A program made the position numbers and the translations under genes. A stretch of 64,000 nucleotides of DNA from Kangiella shandongensis (GTDB lineage: Bacteria > Pseudomonadota > Gammaproteobacteria > Enterobacterales > Kangiellaceae): contig NZ_JACNML010000005.1 of assembly GCF_020005365.1 (NCBI RefSeq), forward strand, positions 186,001 to 250,000, written 5' to 3'. Within the stretch, counting starts at the first letter, position 1, and each line of letters starts with the position of its first letter. The notes under the pieces were generated by a model. That model was given only the letters and a program-made list of their open reading frames with translations. It did no database searches and was not told the origin of the DNA. Positions 46,103 to 53,827 of this stretch are shown piece by piece.

Positions 46103-48115
46103 TTACAACAGGTGGCGTTTTATTTTTCTATTCCAGTTATTAGAAAAAATTCGTTTGTTGCCTTCGTAGGCATCCAGCTCGGCATCAAGATAAAAGTAAC
46201 TTTCATCACATTGTAGAACGGTACGAGTGATCGTTTTGATATGCCAGTCACCGCGTTGCAGGCTTCTGGTCCAAACCGTTACGCCTTTAGGAGAGTTAAA
46301 GTCATCATCTTGATACGAATACCATTCTTCGACCTTGCGCTCTACCATCATATTGATATCTTCCAGATGAATAATACCGTTGTCATTTATAACCTCCAAG
46401 GTCGAAATATCCTTATCCAGCGAACGGATGACGCGCCAGTCGTGATGACCTTCTGTGAGCTGGCGGTATTCACTACTGGCAGACATTTCCGGTTCTTCAA
46501 AGCGAAGCGCTTCATCTCGTGGGGTTCGCGTTGGTAAGATTAACTTACTGTTACCGGTATGGACGGTGAGTTGAGTGGACTTTGGGGGTGGCCAGGCTAA
46601 AGGGAAGTAAGAGGACGATATGGCAAGACGAATACGATGGCCCTTCGGGAAGCTTTGTGCTATCTGATTAAGTTGCACACGAAATCGGTAAACTTTATCG
46701 ACCTGTAAGGGCGTGGGGTCTGAGTGACTGTCGCGATGGGTCAAATTTAGCAAGCCATAGCTGACTCGGGTGGTCTTGTTATCCGGCTGCATATCAGACA
46801 GGCGCACTGCAATCATCGCCACTGGCTGACTCGCAGAGACCTGTATTTCAATAATGGGAGCACCGAGTATTTCCAGAGTTTCAGGTAGCGGATCACTCGT
46901 AAAGACCAAAGCGCCGCCATCCTCTTCGCGTTGATCATGGGGCAGATCCGGTGTGGCACTGTAAGAACACCACTTACCAGCAAACAGTCCGTTACTGAGT
47001 GGTGATTGAAGCACCAGGGCTTTCGCTGGAATTTCGGTGTCATCATCGACTAAACGGTATTCGGCCAGCTTAAAGGTTTTGGGTTTGATATTTGGGGACG
47101 GCCAGGAGTGCTCGCCAATCCAGCGACCAAAGCGCTGATGATAAAAAGTAGAGGGTGGTACACTTTCCAGCATCCAGGCTCGTAGCATGGGCTCATGCAT
47201 AATGTCGGTTTCAATACCCTTTAACCATTTATCCCACCATCGCAGGCACTCCTGTAGGAAGCCAATAGCTGGTCCGGGCACACCGAGGTGAGGATACTTA
47301 TGGCTCCATGGTCCAATGAGGCCCAGACGAGGCCCGGACAAATTTTCCAGCAGGCGAAAGACCGTGTTGGAATAGCCATCGGCCCAGCCGCTGACGGCCA
47401 TAACAGGAACCTGTACGCGTGAAAAATCTTCGCATATTGAGCCGTGTTGCCAATAACTGTCGCGGTGCTGGTGCTTAAGCCAGTTTTCAAGCCATAAATT
47501 ATTGGCTTCCAGTCGCTGAAGCCACATTTCTCGCCACTTCTTCCCCACGATCTCTGGATCGGGGGGAAGTGAATTATAAGAGAACATGGTTGAGGCCCAG
47601 GACAGGTTATCACCGAGCAGGCAGCCCCCCATGTAATGAACATCATCGGCGTATCGGTCATCGGTGGAGCAGACGGTAATAACGGCTTTGAGCGGGGGCG
47701 GTTGCATCGCTGCGATCTGCAGGCCGTTAAAGCCTCCCCATGAGATACCAATCATTCCCACCTTGCCATCACACCAGGACTGTTGAGTTAGCCACTCAAG
47801 GATGGCATAACCATCATCCAGTTCCTGCTGTAGATACTCGTCCGTTAATAACCCTTCTGAGTCGCCGCTACCCCGTAAATCGACGCGTAGACAGGCATAA
47901 CCGTGGCCAGCAAAATAAGGATGCATACTCTCATCACGCAAGCGAACACCATCACGCTTACGGTACGGGATAAATTCTAATATGGCCGGTACGGGGTTGT
48001 CTTCGGCATCAACAGGCATCCAGATACGTGCAGCCAAGCGAGTCCCGTCGGGCATCGGTATCCAGTAATGCTCGATGTGTAGAATCTGATTCGGATAGTT
48101 TTCAACAATCCTCAT
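46103..48115 (-). CDS. CocE/NonD family hydrolase (X-Pro dipeptidyl-peptidase S15 type)
   Basis: A 670-aa serine hydrolase. The N-terminal alpha/beta domain starts with IPMPDGTRLAARIWMP and has the nucleophile Ser in MIGISWGGFNG; FSRVQVPVMAVSGWADGY carries the acid, and GPWSHKYPHLG the His. The C-terminal jelly-roll domain is as in cocaine esterase and S15 peptidases. There is no signal peptide, so it is cytoplasmic. The ATP-grasp gene 28 bp upstream suggests a peptide or amide substrate (inference). Confidence 0.87.
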   Translation of the reverse strand: MRIVENYPNQILHIEHYWIPMPDGTRLAARIWMPVDAEDNPVPAILEFIPYRKRDGVRLRDESMHPYFAGHGYACLRVDLRGSGDSEGLLTDEYLQQELDDGYAILEWLTQQSWCDGKVGMIGISWGGFNGLQIAAMQPPPLKAVITVCSTDDRYADDVHYMGGCLLGDNLSWASTMFSYNSLPPDPEIVGKKWREMWLQRLEANNLWLENWLKHQHRDSYWQHGSICEDFSRVQVPVMAVSGWADGYSNTVFRLLENLSGPRLGLIGPWSHKYPHLGVPGPAIGFLQECLRWWDKWLKGIETDIMHEPMLRAWMLESVPPSTFYHQRFGRWIGEHSWPSPNIKPKTFKLAEYRLVDDDTEIPAKALVLQSPLSNGLFAGKWCSYSATPDLPHDQREEDGGALVFTSDPLPETLEILGAPIIEIQVSASQPVAMIAVRLSDMQPDNKTTRVSYGLLNLTHRDSHSDPTPLQVDKVYRFRVQLNQIAQSFPKGHRIRLAISSSYFPLAWPPPKSTQLTVHTGNSKLILPTRTPRDEALRFEEPEMSASSEYRQLTEGHHDWRVIRSLDKDISTLEVINDNGIIHLEDINMMVERKVEEWYSYQDDDFNSPKGVTVWTRSLQRGDWHIKTITRTVLQCDESYFYLDAELDAYEGNKRIFSNNWNRKIKRHLL

Positions 48116-48143
48116 GGTATACCCCTGTCTTTACCTTAACTCA

Positions 48144-49442
48144 TTAACCAACCGGTTCAAATTCTATGGCTATGGCATTCTGTAAGTCGTGATACTTTTG
48201 CAGTAGTTCTGCCTGGCTATTACCTCCAACAAATATAACTGCAATCTCATAGCTATAGCTATCTTGATCGGGTAGTGAAGAAAGCTGTATGCCAGCCTCA
48301 GCCGCTAGTTGTATTGTGACATCGGGAAACTGTCTGCAAATATCATCTAGTTCGTCTGCGGTTGGTACTCGTGTAACGATGGCGTCTTCATAGATACGCC
48401 ACATAAATTTTGCTGCAATCCTGTATTTTCCTCGACGTTGAGGAAAGTCCGGTTGTTGACCGAGGGCCACTTCCAACATGACTTTGTGATTGGAGGCCCC
48501 ATCGACAGCCTGGAATAAAGGGCAGTGTGACTTGGATATGCGGCTATTGATCTCTAATAGCGAAATGGAGTTGTTGCTGCGCTGCCAATAAAACTCAATA
48601 TTAAAAGGAGCATTGTCATATTGAATGTGTTTGAGAAAACGCGTTGCGACTGCAATCATTCTTTGCTGCACGCTTTGCGGGATTGAGGAAGGGTACTGGT
48701 AGCGTAAAAACGTTGAGCGATGTTGGGCATCGCGAATAGAGTCTACCACACCATAAACCGTGACTTGGCCGTTGTAGACATAACCTTCTAAGGTACATTG
48801 CCGACCAATTGAAATAAGCTCTTCAACAATACAGTGGTTACCGTCTATAGCGGCAATATCATTGGGCAGCTCGGCGAACTGGAGGAGGTAATTAAATGGC
48901 TTGGCAAAACGAAAAATACCTTCGCGGATTTGTTGGATAGCATGTTTCAACTGTTTATGGTTGCTAACTTTGAATCCGAGGTAGGAAGATACGGATTTAA
49001 CGGGTTTGATCCAAAAAGGAAAGTCGACAGTGATCTGTTGGCTATAGTTATCATCGAAAGGGTTAACGCCACAATAATTGGGTAGGTAATCGGGGATAAC
49101 TTTACTTTGCTCTAGACGACTCCAGTATTTGTGTTCGCATTTAAGAACCGCTTCAAAGCTGGCTGACGGCAGATGAAATGGTTTCCGCAGGAGGGGGAGC
49201 ATGGTACTGACGGGAAAATCCCAGTAGCCGACGATAGCATTGATCGAGTGGGGAAAATGTTTGAGCCGCTCTGTTGCGCCGTTCAGCAGTTGCTGAACGG
49301 GGAACTCAGGAGCGGCTTTGACCTCTTGATGACTGAACAGCTCATGAAATCGGTATAGATGCTCGGTATCCAGAGCCTGCATTTGCTGTAAGTTAAATGC
49401 ATCCGCCCCAAAAACAAAAATGTTTTTGTGCAACGGCTCCAT
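48144..49442 (-). CDS. ATP-grasp domain protein
   Basis: A 432-aa ATP-grasp ligase-like protein. HKYWSRLEQSKVIPDYLPNY, DFPFWIKPVKSVSSYLGFKV (nucleotide-binding Lys), CIVEELISIGRQCTLEGYV, and FNIEFYWQRSNNSISLLEINSRIS (metal-binding Glu and Asn) are the family's landmarks. Such enzymes join a carboxylate to an amine through acyl phosphate. The product is unknown. It is the first gene of a two-gene unit with the CocE-type hydrolase. Confidence 0.83.
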   Translation of the reverse strand: MEPLHKNIFVFGADAFNLQQMQALDTEHLYRFHELFSHQEVKAAPEFPVQQLLNGATERLKHFPHSINAIVGYWDFPVSTMLPLLRKPFHLPSASFEAVLKCEHKYWSRLEQSKVIPDYLPNYCGVNPFDDNYSQQITVDFPFWIKPVKSVSSYLGFKVSNHKQLKHAIQQIREGIFRFAKPFNYLLQFAELPNDIAAIDGNHCIVEELISIGRQCTLEGYVYNGQVTVYGVVDSIRDAQHRSTFLRYQYPSSIPQSVQQRMIAVATRFLKHIQYDNAPFNIEFYWQRSNNSISLLEINSRISKSHCPLFQAVDGASNHKVMLEVALGQQPDFPQRRGKYRIAAKFMWRIYEDAIVTRVPTADELDDICRQFPDVTIQLAAEAGIQLSSLPDQDSYSYEIAVIFVGGNSQAELLQKYHDLQNAIAIEFEPVG

Positions 49443-49608
49443 GGTTGAATTCTTGTCGAAACCTCGTCAAGTTTGATTGCAAACTAACCAACCCTAGCAT
49501 AACACTTTTAAGGCTAACTTTCTGACTGCTGGCAATAGGTCATAGCCGTAAATAGTGCTTGGTGTGGCTCATTCACTGACCAGTACCGATTAAAATCAGC
49601 CAGCAAAA

Positions 49609-50571
49609 CTACGGGTTTGCCTGATTCAAAAGGCTCTGTATATTATCCGCCATACCCTGGATCAGACGTTGCTTGGCTTCATGGCTGGCCCAGGCGATAT
49701 GTGGCGTAATGGCTAGATTAGGTACATCGTCTGCCAATAAGGGGTTATCTGGGCTCGGAGGTTCCACCGATAAAACATCTAAACCGGCACCTGCAATAAC
49801 TTTGTTTTTAAGTCCGTTGGCCAAATCACTTTCATCAATGATCGGTCCGCGAGCCGTGTTAATAATATAGGCCGAGGATTTCATCTGTTGTAAAAAACTT
49901 TCATCAACCAGTCCCTGCGTCACTTCCGTTAGCGGGCAGTGTAGCGATACAAAATCTGCTTTGGGTAGTGCCTGGTCGAGAGTGATCTGGTTATCTCGCA
50001 TGGGACGTCCCGGGATGTTGGCGATCAGTACCGTCATGCCAAAGGCTTTAGCCAGTTCCTCGACTTTCTGCCCTATATTGCCGTAGCCGATCAGTACCAG
50101 CGTTTTGCCTTTCAGCTCCATAATTGGAAAATCGGTCAGGGTAAACATACGGCTTTTTTGCCAGGCGCCCTGTGCGGTTAATTGGTAATGCTCACAGGCA
50201 CGAGTAGCAAAGTTGAGCATAAACTGCACAGTCAGCTGAGCGACGGCGAAGGTTGAGTAGTCAGCAACATTAAAGCACCGAACGTTTAATTCCTTGGCGG
50301 CCTCTAAATCAATGTTGTTCATGCCGGTTGCCGCCAGCTGAATGGCTTTCAAATTTGGCAGCTGCCGTAAAGTCGCACGATCAAGAACCACTTTGTTGGT
50401 AATGATGACATCAGCATCTTTGCTGCGAGCGATGACTTCGTCAGGTTTGGTTAAACGGTAGGCGTCAAACTCGGTAAAGCAGTTTGCCAGTGGTGACAGG
50501 TCGACAGCAGGCTGGCTTGATTTACCCTGCCAGTTACCGAGTGTATCAGCATCTAAGAATACGGCGCGCAC
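49609..50571 (-). CDS. D-2-hydroxyacid dehydrogenase (glycerate dehydrogenase-like)
   Basis: A 320-aa NAD-dependent enzyme. The Rossmann motif GYGNIGQKVEELAKAFGM, catalytic Arg in NTARGPIID, Glu in GLDVLSVEPP and His in ITPHIAWAS are present. HprA-like hydroxypyruvate reductases are the closest type by eye. It stands just downstream of a hydratase-like lipoprotein gene on the same strand. Confidence 0.87.
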   Translation of the reverse strand: MRAVFLDADTLGNWQGKSSQPAVDLSPLANCFTEFDAYRLTKPDEVIARSKDADVIITNKVVLDRATLRQLPNLKAIQLAATGMNNIDLEAAKELNVRCFNVADYSTFAVAQLTVQFMLNFATRACEHYQLTAQGAWQKSRMFTLTDFPIMELKGKTLVLIGYGNIGQKVEELAKAFGMTVLIANIPGRPMRDNQITLDQALPKADFVSLHCPLTEVTQGLVDESFLQQMKSSAYIINTARGPIIDESDLANGLKNKVIAGAGLDVLSVEPPSPDNPLLADDVPNLAITPHIAWASHEAKQRLIQGMADNIQSLLNQANP

Positions 50572-50595
50572 GATAGCTCCTTAAAGAATCGATCA

Positions 50596-51390
50596 TTAGC
50601 GAATAGAAAAAGCAATAACAGCGTCAGCAGCCTTATCGGATTCAGCATTTAAGTTAAAGCGTGCTTCATACTGTCCTCGCTGTGCAGGCAGCATTGTGCC
50701 AAGTGCCCCGGTGATCAGCAAGTGGTTTGCTTCAAGGCGATAGCCGACGGCTATAAGGCGGTTTATCATCCACACCAGGGCTTCTTTTTGATCGCCCATG
50801 GCGTCGGTGGCCTGGCCGCGGGTGAGTTCTTTGCCGTTCTTTACCAGGGTCGCTTCTGCTTGATTGATACGACTGGGATCGAAGGGAAAAGCTCGTCCAA
50901 TAATAAACTGGTTAGAACCGACGTTACTGGTGACCAGTGTTAAGGCGGTCATTTCTTCTTTACGAGCAAAGCGCAGGTTCGGTAGTTCGACCACGGGAAT
51001 CATTGCTTTAATGTAGTGTGGTAATTGATCTTCAGTGATGGGACGGGTAATGGGTTTGCTGAGGACGAAACCAAGTTCTACTTCCAGTCGCAGATCATGA
51101 TAGTTGTTCAGAGCGTAAGCCGCGCGATCGCGACTGAGACCGCTGTAAAACAGGGCGCCGACCAGCGGTTGATCGGTGTTAAAGGCTTCCTGACCCTTTT
51201 CGCTGGTTAGGCCTGCTTTAAATCCGACGATAGGATCCTTCATGGAGTGCTGTAACACACTGATTTTTTGCAGGGAATAAGCCTGAGAAAAGTTTTTCTC
51301 TTCGCTCGTTGGCTCGCCCGAGTAAAGGCCGCAACCAGATAATGTGATTAATAACGATAAAAAGGGTAATAAAAGCTTCGTATTTTTCAT
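50596..51390 (-). CDS. Lipoprotein with 2-keto-4-pentenoate hydratase (fumarylacetoacetase-like) fold
   Basis: A 264-aa protein. Residues 1-20 form a lipoprotein signal peptide with lipobox LSGC (Cys20). The rest resembles MhpD/DmpE-type hydratases: DPIVGFKAGLTSEKGQ, DLRLEVELGFVLSKPI with the Glu-x-Glu metal pair, IPVVELPNLRF with a third Glu, and the C-terminal GALGTMLPAQRGQYEARF. Met at 51390 is preferred to 51405 because the signal peptide begins there. An exported member of this cytoplasmic family is odd; it may bind rather than convert a keto acid. Confidence 0.75.
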   Translation of the reverse strand: MKNTKLLLPFLSLLITLSGCGLYSGEPTSEEKNFSQAYSLQKISVLQHSMKDPIVGFKAGLTSEKGQEAFNTDQPLVGALFYSGLSRDRAAYALNNYHDLRLEVELGFVLSKPITRPITEDQLPHYIKAMIPVVELPNLRFARKEEMTALTLVTSNVGSNQFIIGRAFPFDPSRINQAEATLVKNGKELTRGQATDAMGDQKEALVWMINRLIAVGYRLEANHLLITGALGTMLPAQRGQYEARFNLNAESDKAADAVIAFSIR

Positions 51391-51432
51391 ACAATAGCCC
51401 ATCAATTATATTTACGACTAAGCATAGCCTAT

Positions 51433-53607
51433 ATGGATGCCACAAGCATAATCGAATCATTAAACGATGCACAAAAAGAAGCCGTCACGGCGCCGAACAA
51501 GGCGTTACTGGTATTAGCCGGCGCGGGCTCGGGTAAGACTCGGGTGCTGGTGCACCGTATTGCCTGGCTGGTCAAGGTGGAGCAAGTGTCAGCACACTCC
51601 ATTTTAGCGGTAACCTTTACCAATAAAGCGGCGAAGGAAATGCTGGGGCGAGTCGAGGATATGCTGGCGATGCCGGCGCGGGGCATGTGGGTCGGCACCT
51701 TCCACAGCATTGCGCACCGCTTGCTGCGCGCGCACTATAAAGATGCGGGTTTACCGGAAGGTTTCCAGATTCTGGATTCGCAGGATCAGCTACGTGTGGT
51801 CAAGCGGGTGATGAAAGAGCTTAACCTGGATGATAACGAGTGGCCGCCAAAGCAGGCGCAATGGTTTATTAACGCCAAGAAAGACGATGGTTTGCGCCCG
51901 GGGGATATTCACCATCACGGTGACTTCTTTATCAGCACCATGCTCAAGGTGTACTACGCCTACGAAGAAGCCTGTAAAACGGCTGGCCTGGTCGATTTCA
52001 ACGAATTACTGCTACGCGCCTATGAGCTGTGGGCTAAGAATCCACGAATATTGCAGCACTATCAGGAGCGTTTCCAGCATATTCTGGTGGACGAGTTTCA
52101 GGATACCAATGCTATTCAGTACGCCTGGATTCGATTGCTGTGTAATGACAACAACCGCATTACCATCGTAGGCGATGACGATCAGTCGATTTACGGCTGG
52201 CGTGGTGCCAAGATCGAAAATATCCAGCAGTTTGAGAATGATTTCCCTGATTGCAAAATCTCGCGCCTTGAACAGAATTACCGCTCGACGGCGACTATCC
52301 TTAAAGCAGCCAATGCGGTGATTGCCTATAACAGTGAGCGTATGGGCAAGAGTCTGTGGACGGATGGTAATGAAGGCGAACCGATCATTACTTACGCTGC
52401 CTTTAATGAGCAGGAAGAGGCGCGTTTTATTGCGGCGCGGATCGAAGACTGGGTGCAGCAGGGCAATGAGCACAGTGACATAGCCGTGCTTTATCGCAGC
52501 AATGCGCAGTCACGGATCCTGGAAGATGCCATGCTGAATCGAAATATCCCTTATCGGATTTATGGTGGGCTAAGATTCTTCGAGCGCGCGGAAATTAAAG
52601 ATACTCTGGCTTACTTACGCTTGATGACCAACCGTGATGACGATGCTTCCTTTGAGCGAGTAGTGAATACACCGGCGCGTGGACTCGGAGAAAAGTCGGT
52701 CGATCTGGTCAGGGCGCAGGCGCGTAACGATGAAACTTCATTATGGCAGGCGGCTAATAAGATGGTGGTAGAGCAACTGCTGCCACCAAGGGCGCGGACG
52801 GCGATGGCAACCTTCTTGCACCTGATCAATGAACTCGATTCCAGCACTACGGAACTGGATCTGTGGGAGCAGACAGAGGTGGTGATCGAGCATTCTGGTT
52901 TGATGGATAAAGTCAGCAAAGAAAAAGGCGAAAAAGCGCAGGCGCGAAAGGAAAACTTACAGGAATTGGTCAATGCGACCCGTGAGTTTGATCCGGACGA
53001 AGTCATTCCGGAAGAAACACCGGACATGACACCGCTGACAGCATTTATTGCCCATGCTTCGTTGGAAGCGGGCGATACGCAGGCTGAAGAATATCAGGAT
53101 GCGGTGCAGATGATGACCTTGCACTCGGCGAAGGGACTGGAATTCCCGTTGGTGTTTATCGCCGGGATGGAAGAAAAATTGTTCCCGCATCAGATGTCGC
53201 TCGATGAGCCGGGGGGGCTGGAAGAAGAAAGGCGCCTGGCCTATGTGGGGATTACCCGTGCCATGCAGCAGTTGTATCTGACCTATGCCGAAAAACGTCG
53301 CATGTGGGGGCGCGAAACTTATCCGACCGTATCGCGTTTTATCAATGAAATTCCAGCCGAGCTGTTGACCGAAGTACGTCTGAACACCCAGGTGCAGCGC
53401 CCGGTCTTTAAAAAAGAATCGCCGCTCCGAGCCAAAGGCCCGGAAGGGTTTCATCTCGGACAGCTGGTCAGTCACCCCAAGTTTGGTAAGGGCATTATTA
53501 TTAATTATGAAGGCGACGGCCCACAGGCTTCGGTGCAGGTTAATTTTGAAAAAGAAGGCCTGAAAAAACTAATGTTAGCATATGCTAAATTAGAACCTGC
53601 TACATAA
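51433..53607 (+). CDS. uvrD: DNA helicase II UvrD
   Basis: A 724-aa superfamily 1 helicase for nucleotide-excision and mismatch repair. Walker A AGAGSGKTRVLVHRI, motif Ia AVTFTNKAAKEM, motif II VDEFQDTN, motif III GDDDQSIYGWRGA, motif IV NYRS, motif V MTLHSAKGLEFPLVFI and motif VI YVGITRAMQQL are all present, plus the C-terminal Tudor-like end (VSHPKFGKGIIINYEG). No LexA box is visible in the short upstream region. Confidence 0.97.
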   Translation: MDATSIIESLNDAQKEAVTAPNKALLVLAGAGSGKTRVLVHRIAWLVKVEQVSAHSILAVTFTNKAAKEMLGRVEDMLAMPARGMWVGTFHSIAHRLLRAHYKDAGLPEGFQILDSQDQLRVVKRVMKELNLDDNEWPPKQAQWFINAKKDDGLRPGDIHHHGDFFISTMLKVYYAYEEACKTAGLVDFNELLLRAYELWAKNPRILQHYQERFQHILVDEFQDTNAIQYAWIRLLCNDNNRITIVGDDDQSIYGWRGAKIENIQQFENDFPDCKISRLEQNYRSTATILKAANAVIAYNSERMGKSLWTDGNEGEPIITYAAFNEQEEARFIAARIEDWVQQGNEHSDIAVLYRSNAQSRILEDAMLNRNIPYRIYGGLRFFERAEIKDTLAYLRLMTNRDDDASFERVVNTPARGLGEKSVDLVRAQARNDETSLWQAANKMVVEQLLPPRARTAMATFLHLINELDSSTTELDLWEQTEVVIEHSGLMDKVSKEKGEKAQARKENLQELVNATREFDPDEVIPEETPDMTPLTAFIAHASLEAGDTQAEEYQDAVQMMTLHSAKGLEFPLVFIAGMEEKLFPHQMSLDEPGGLEEERRLAYVGITRAMQQLYLTYAEKRRMWGRETYPTVSRFINEIPAELLTEVRLNTQVQRPVFKKESPLRAKGPEGFHLGQLVSHPKFGKGIIINYEGDGPQASVQVNFEKEGLKKLMLAYAKLEPAT

Positions 53608-53679
53608 CTTCTTGATTTACAAGCCAAAATAATCTCAAATTTATTTATCTTGTATCGTTTCGTAACAATGTGTGGTGAA

Positions 53680-53733
53680 TTTGTAAAATAACAAAATTAA
53701 TCCTTGATCCACTAATCTATTAACTGGTTTAAT
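53680..53733 (+). promoter_or_regulatory. Promoter of subtilase 1 with upstream element
   Basis: TTGATC (53704-53709), 18-bp spacer, TTTAAT (53728-53733). A conserved TTTGTAAAATAA begins at 53680, 24 bases before the -35, at the same spacing as for subtilase 2. Part of a promoter type shared by three genes of the array. Confidence 0.6.
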
Positions 53734-53742
53734 CAGTGCCTG

Positions 53743-53796
53743 CCCTAATTTCTGAAGATGGATCTTTAGTTTTGTCTTCAGGCATTGGGGTTTTTT
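53743..53796 (+). promoter_or_regulatory. 5' leader hairpin with T6 run, subtilase 1
   Basis: CCCTAA (53743-53748) pairs with TTGGGG (53785-53790) and TGAAGA (53753-53758) with TCTTCA (53775-53780), followed by TTTTTT (53791-53796). It starts about 3 bases after the predicted transcription start and ends 31 bases before the ATG. It looks like an intrinsic terminator placed inside the leader, or a 5' stabilising stem. Confidence 0.55.
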
Positions 53797-53827
53797 GTTA
53801 GCTAAATTAAACCTAGGGGGTAGGTTA

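Noticed and set aside
51391-51432. LexA box for uvrD
   Set aside because: No CTGT-N8-ACAG pattern is visible in the short region before the start.
52012-53475. Minus-strand open frames inside uvrD
   Set aside because: Antisense shadows of a complete helicase gene.
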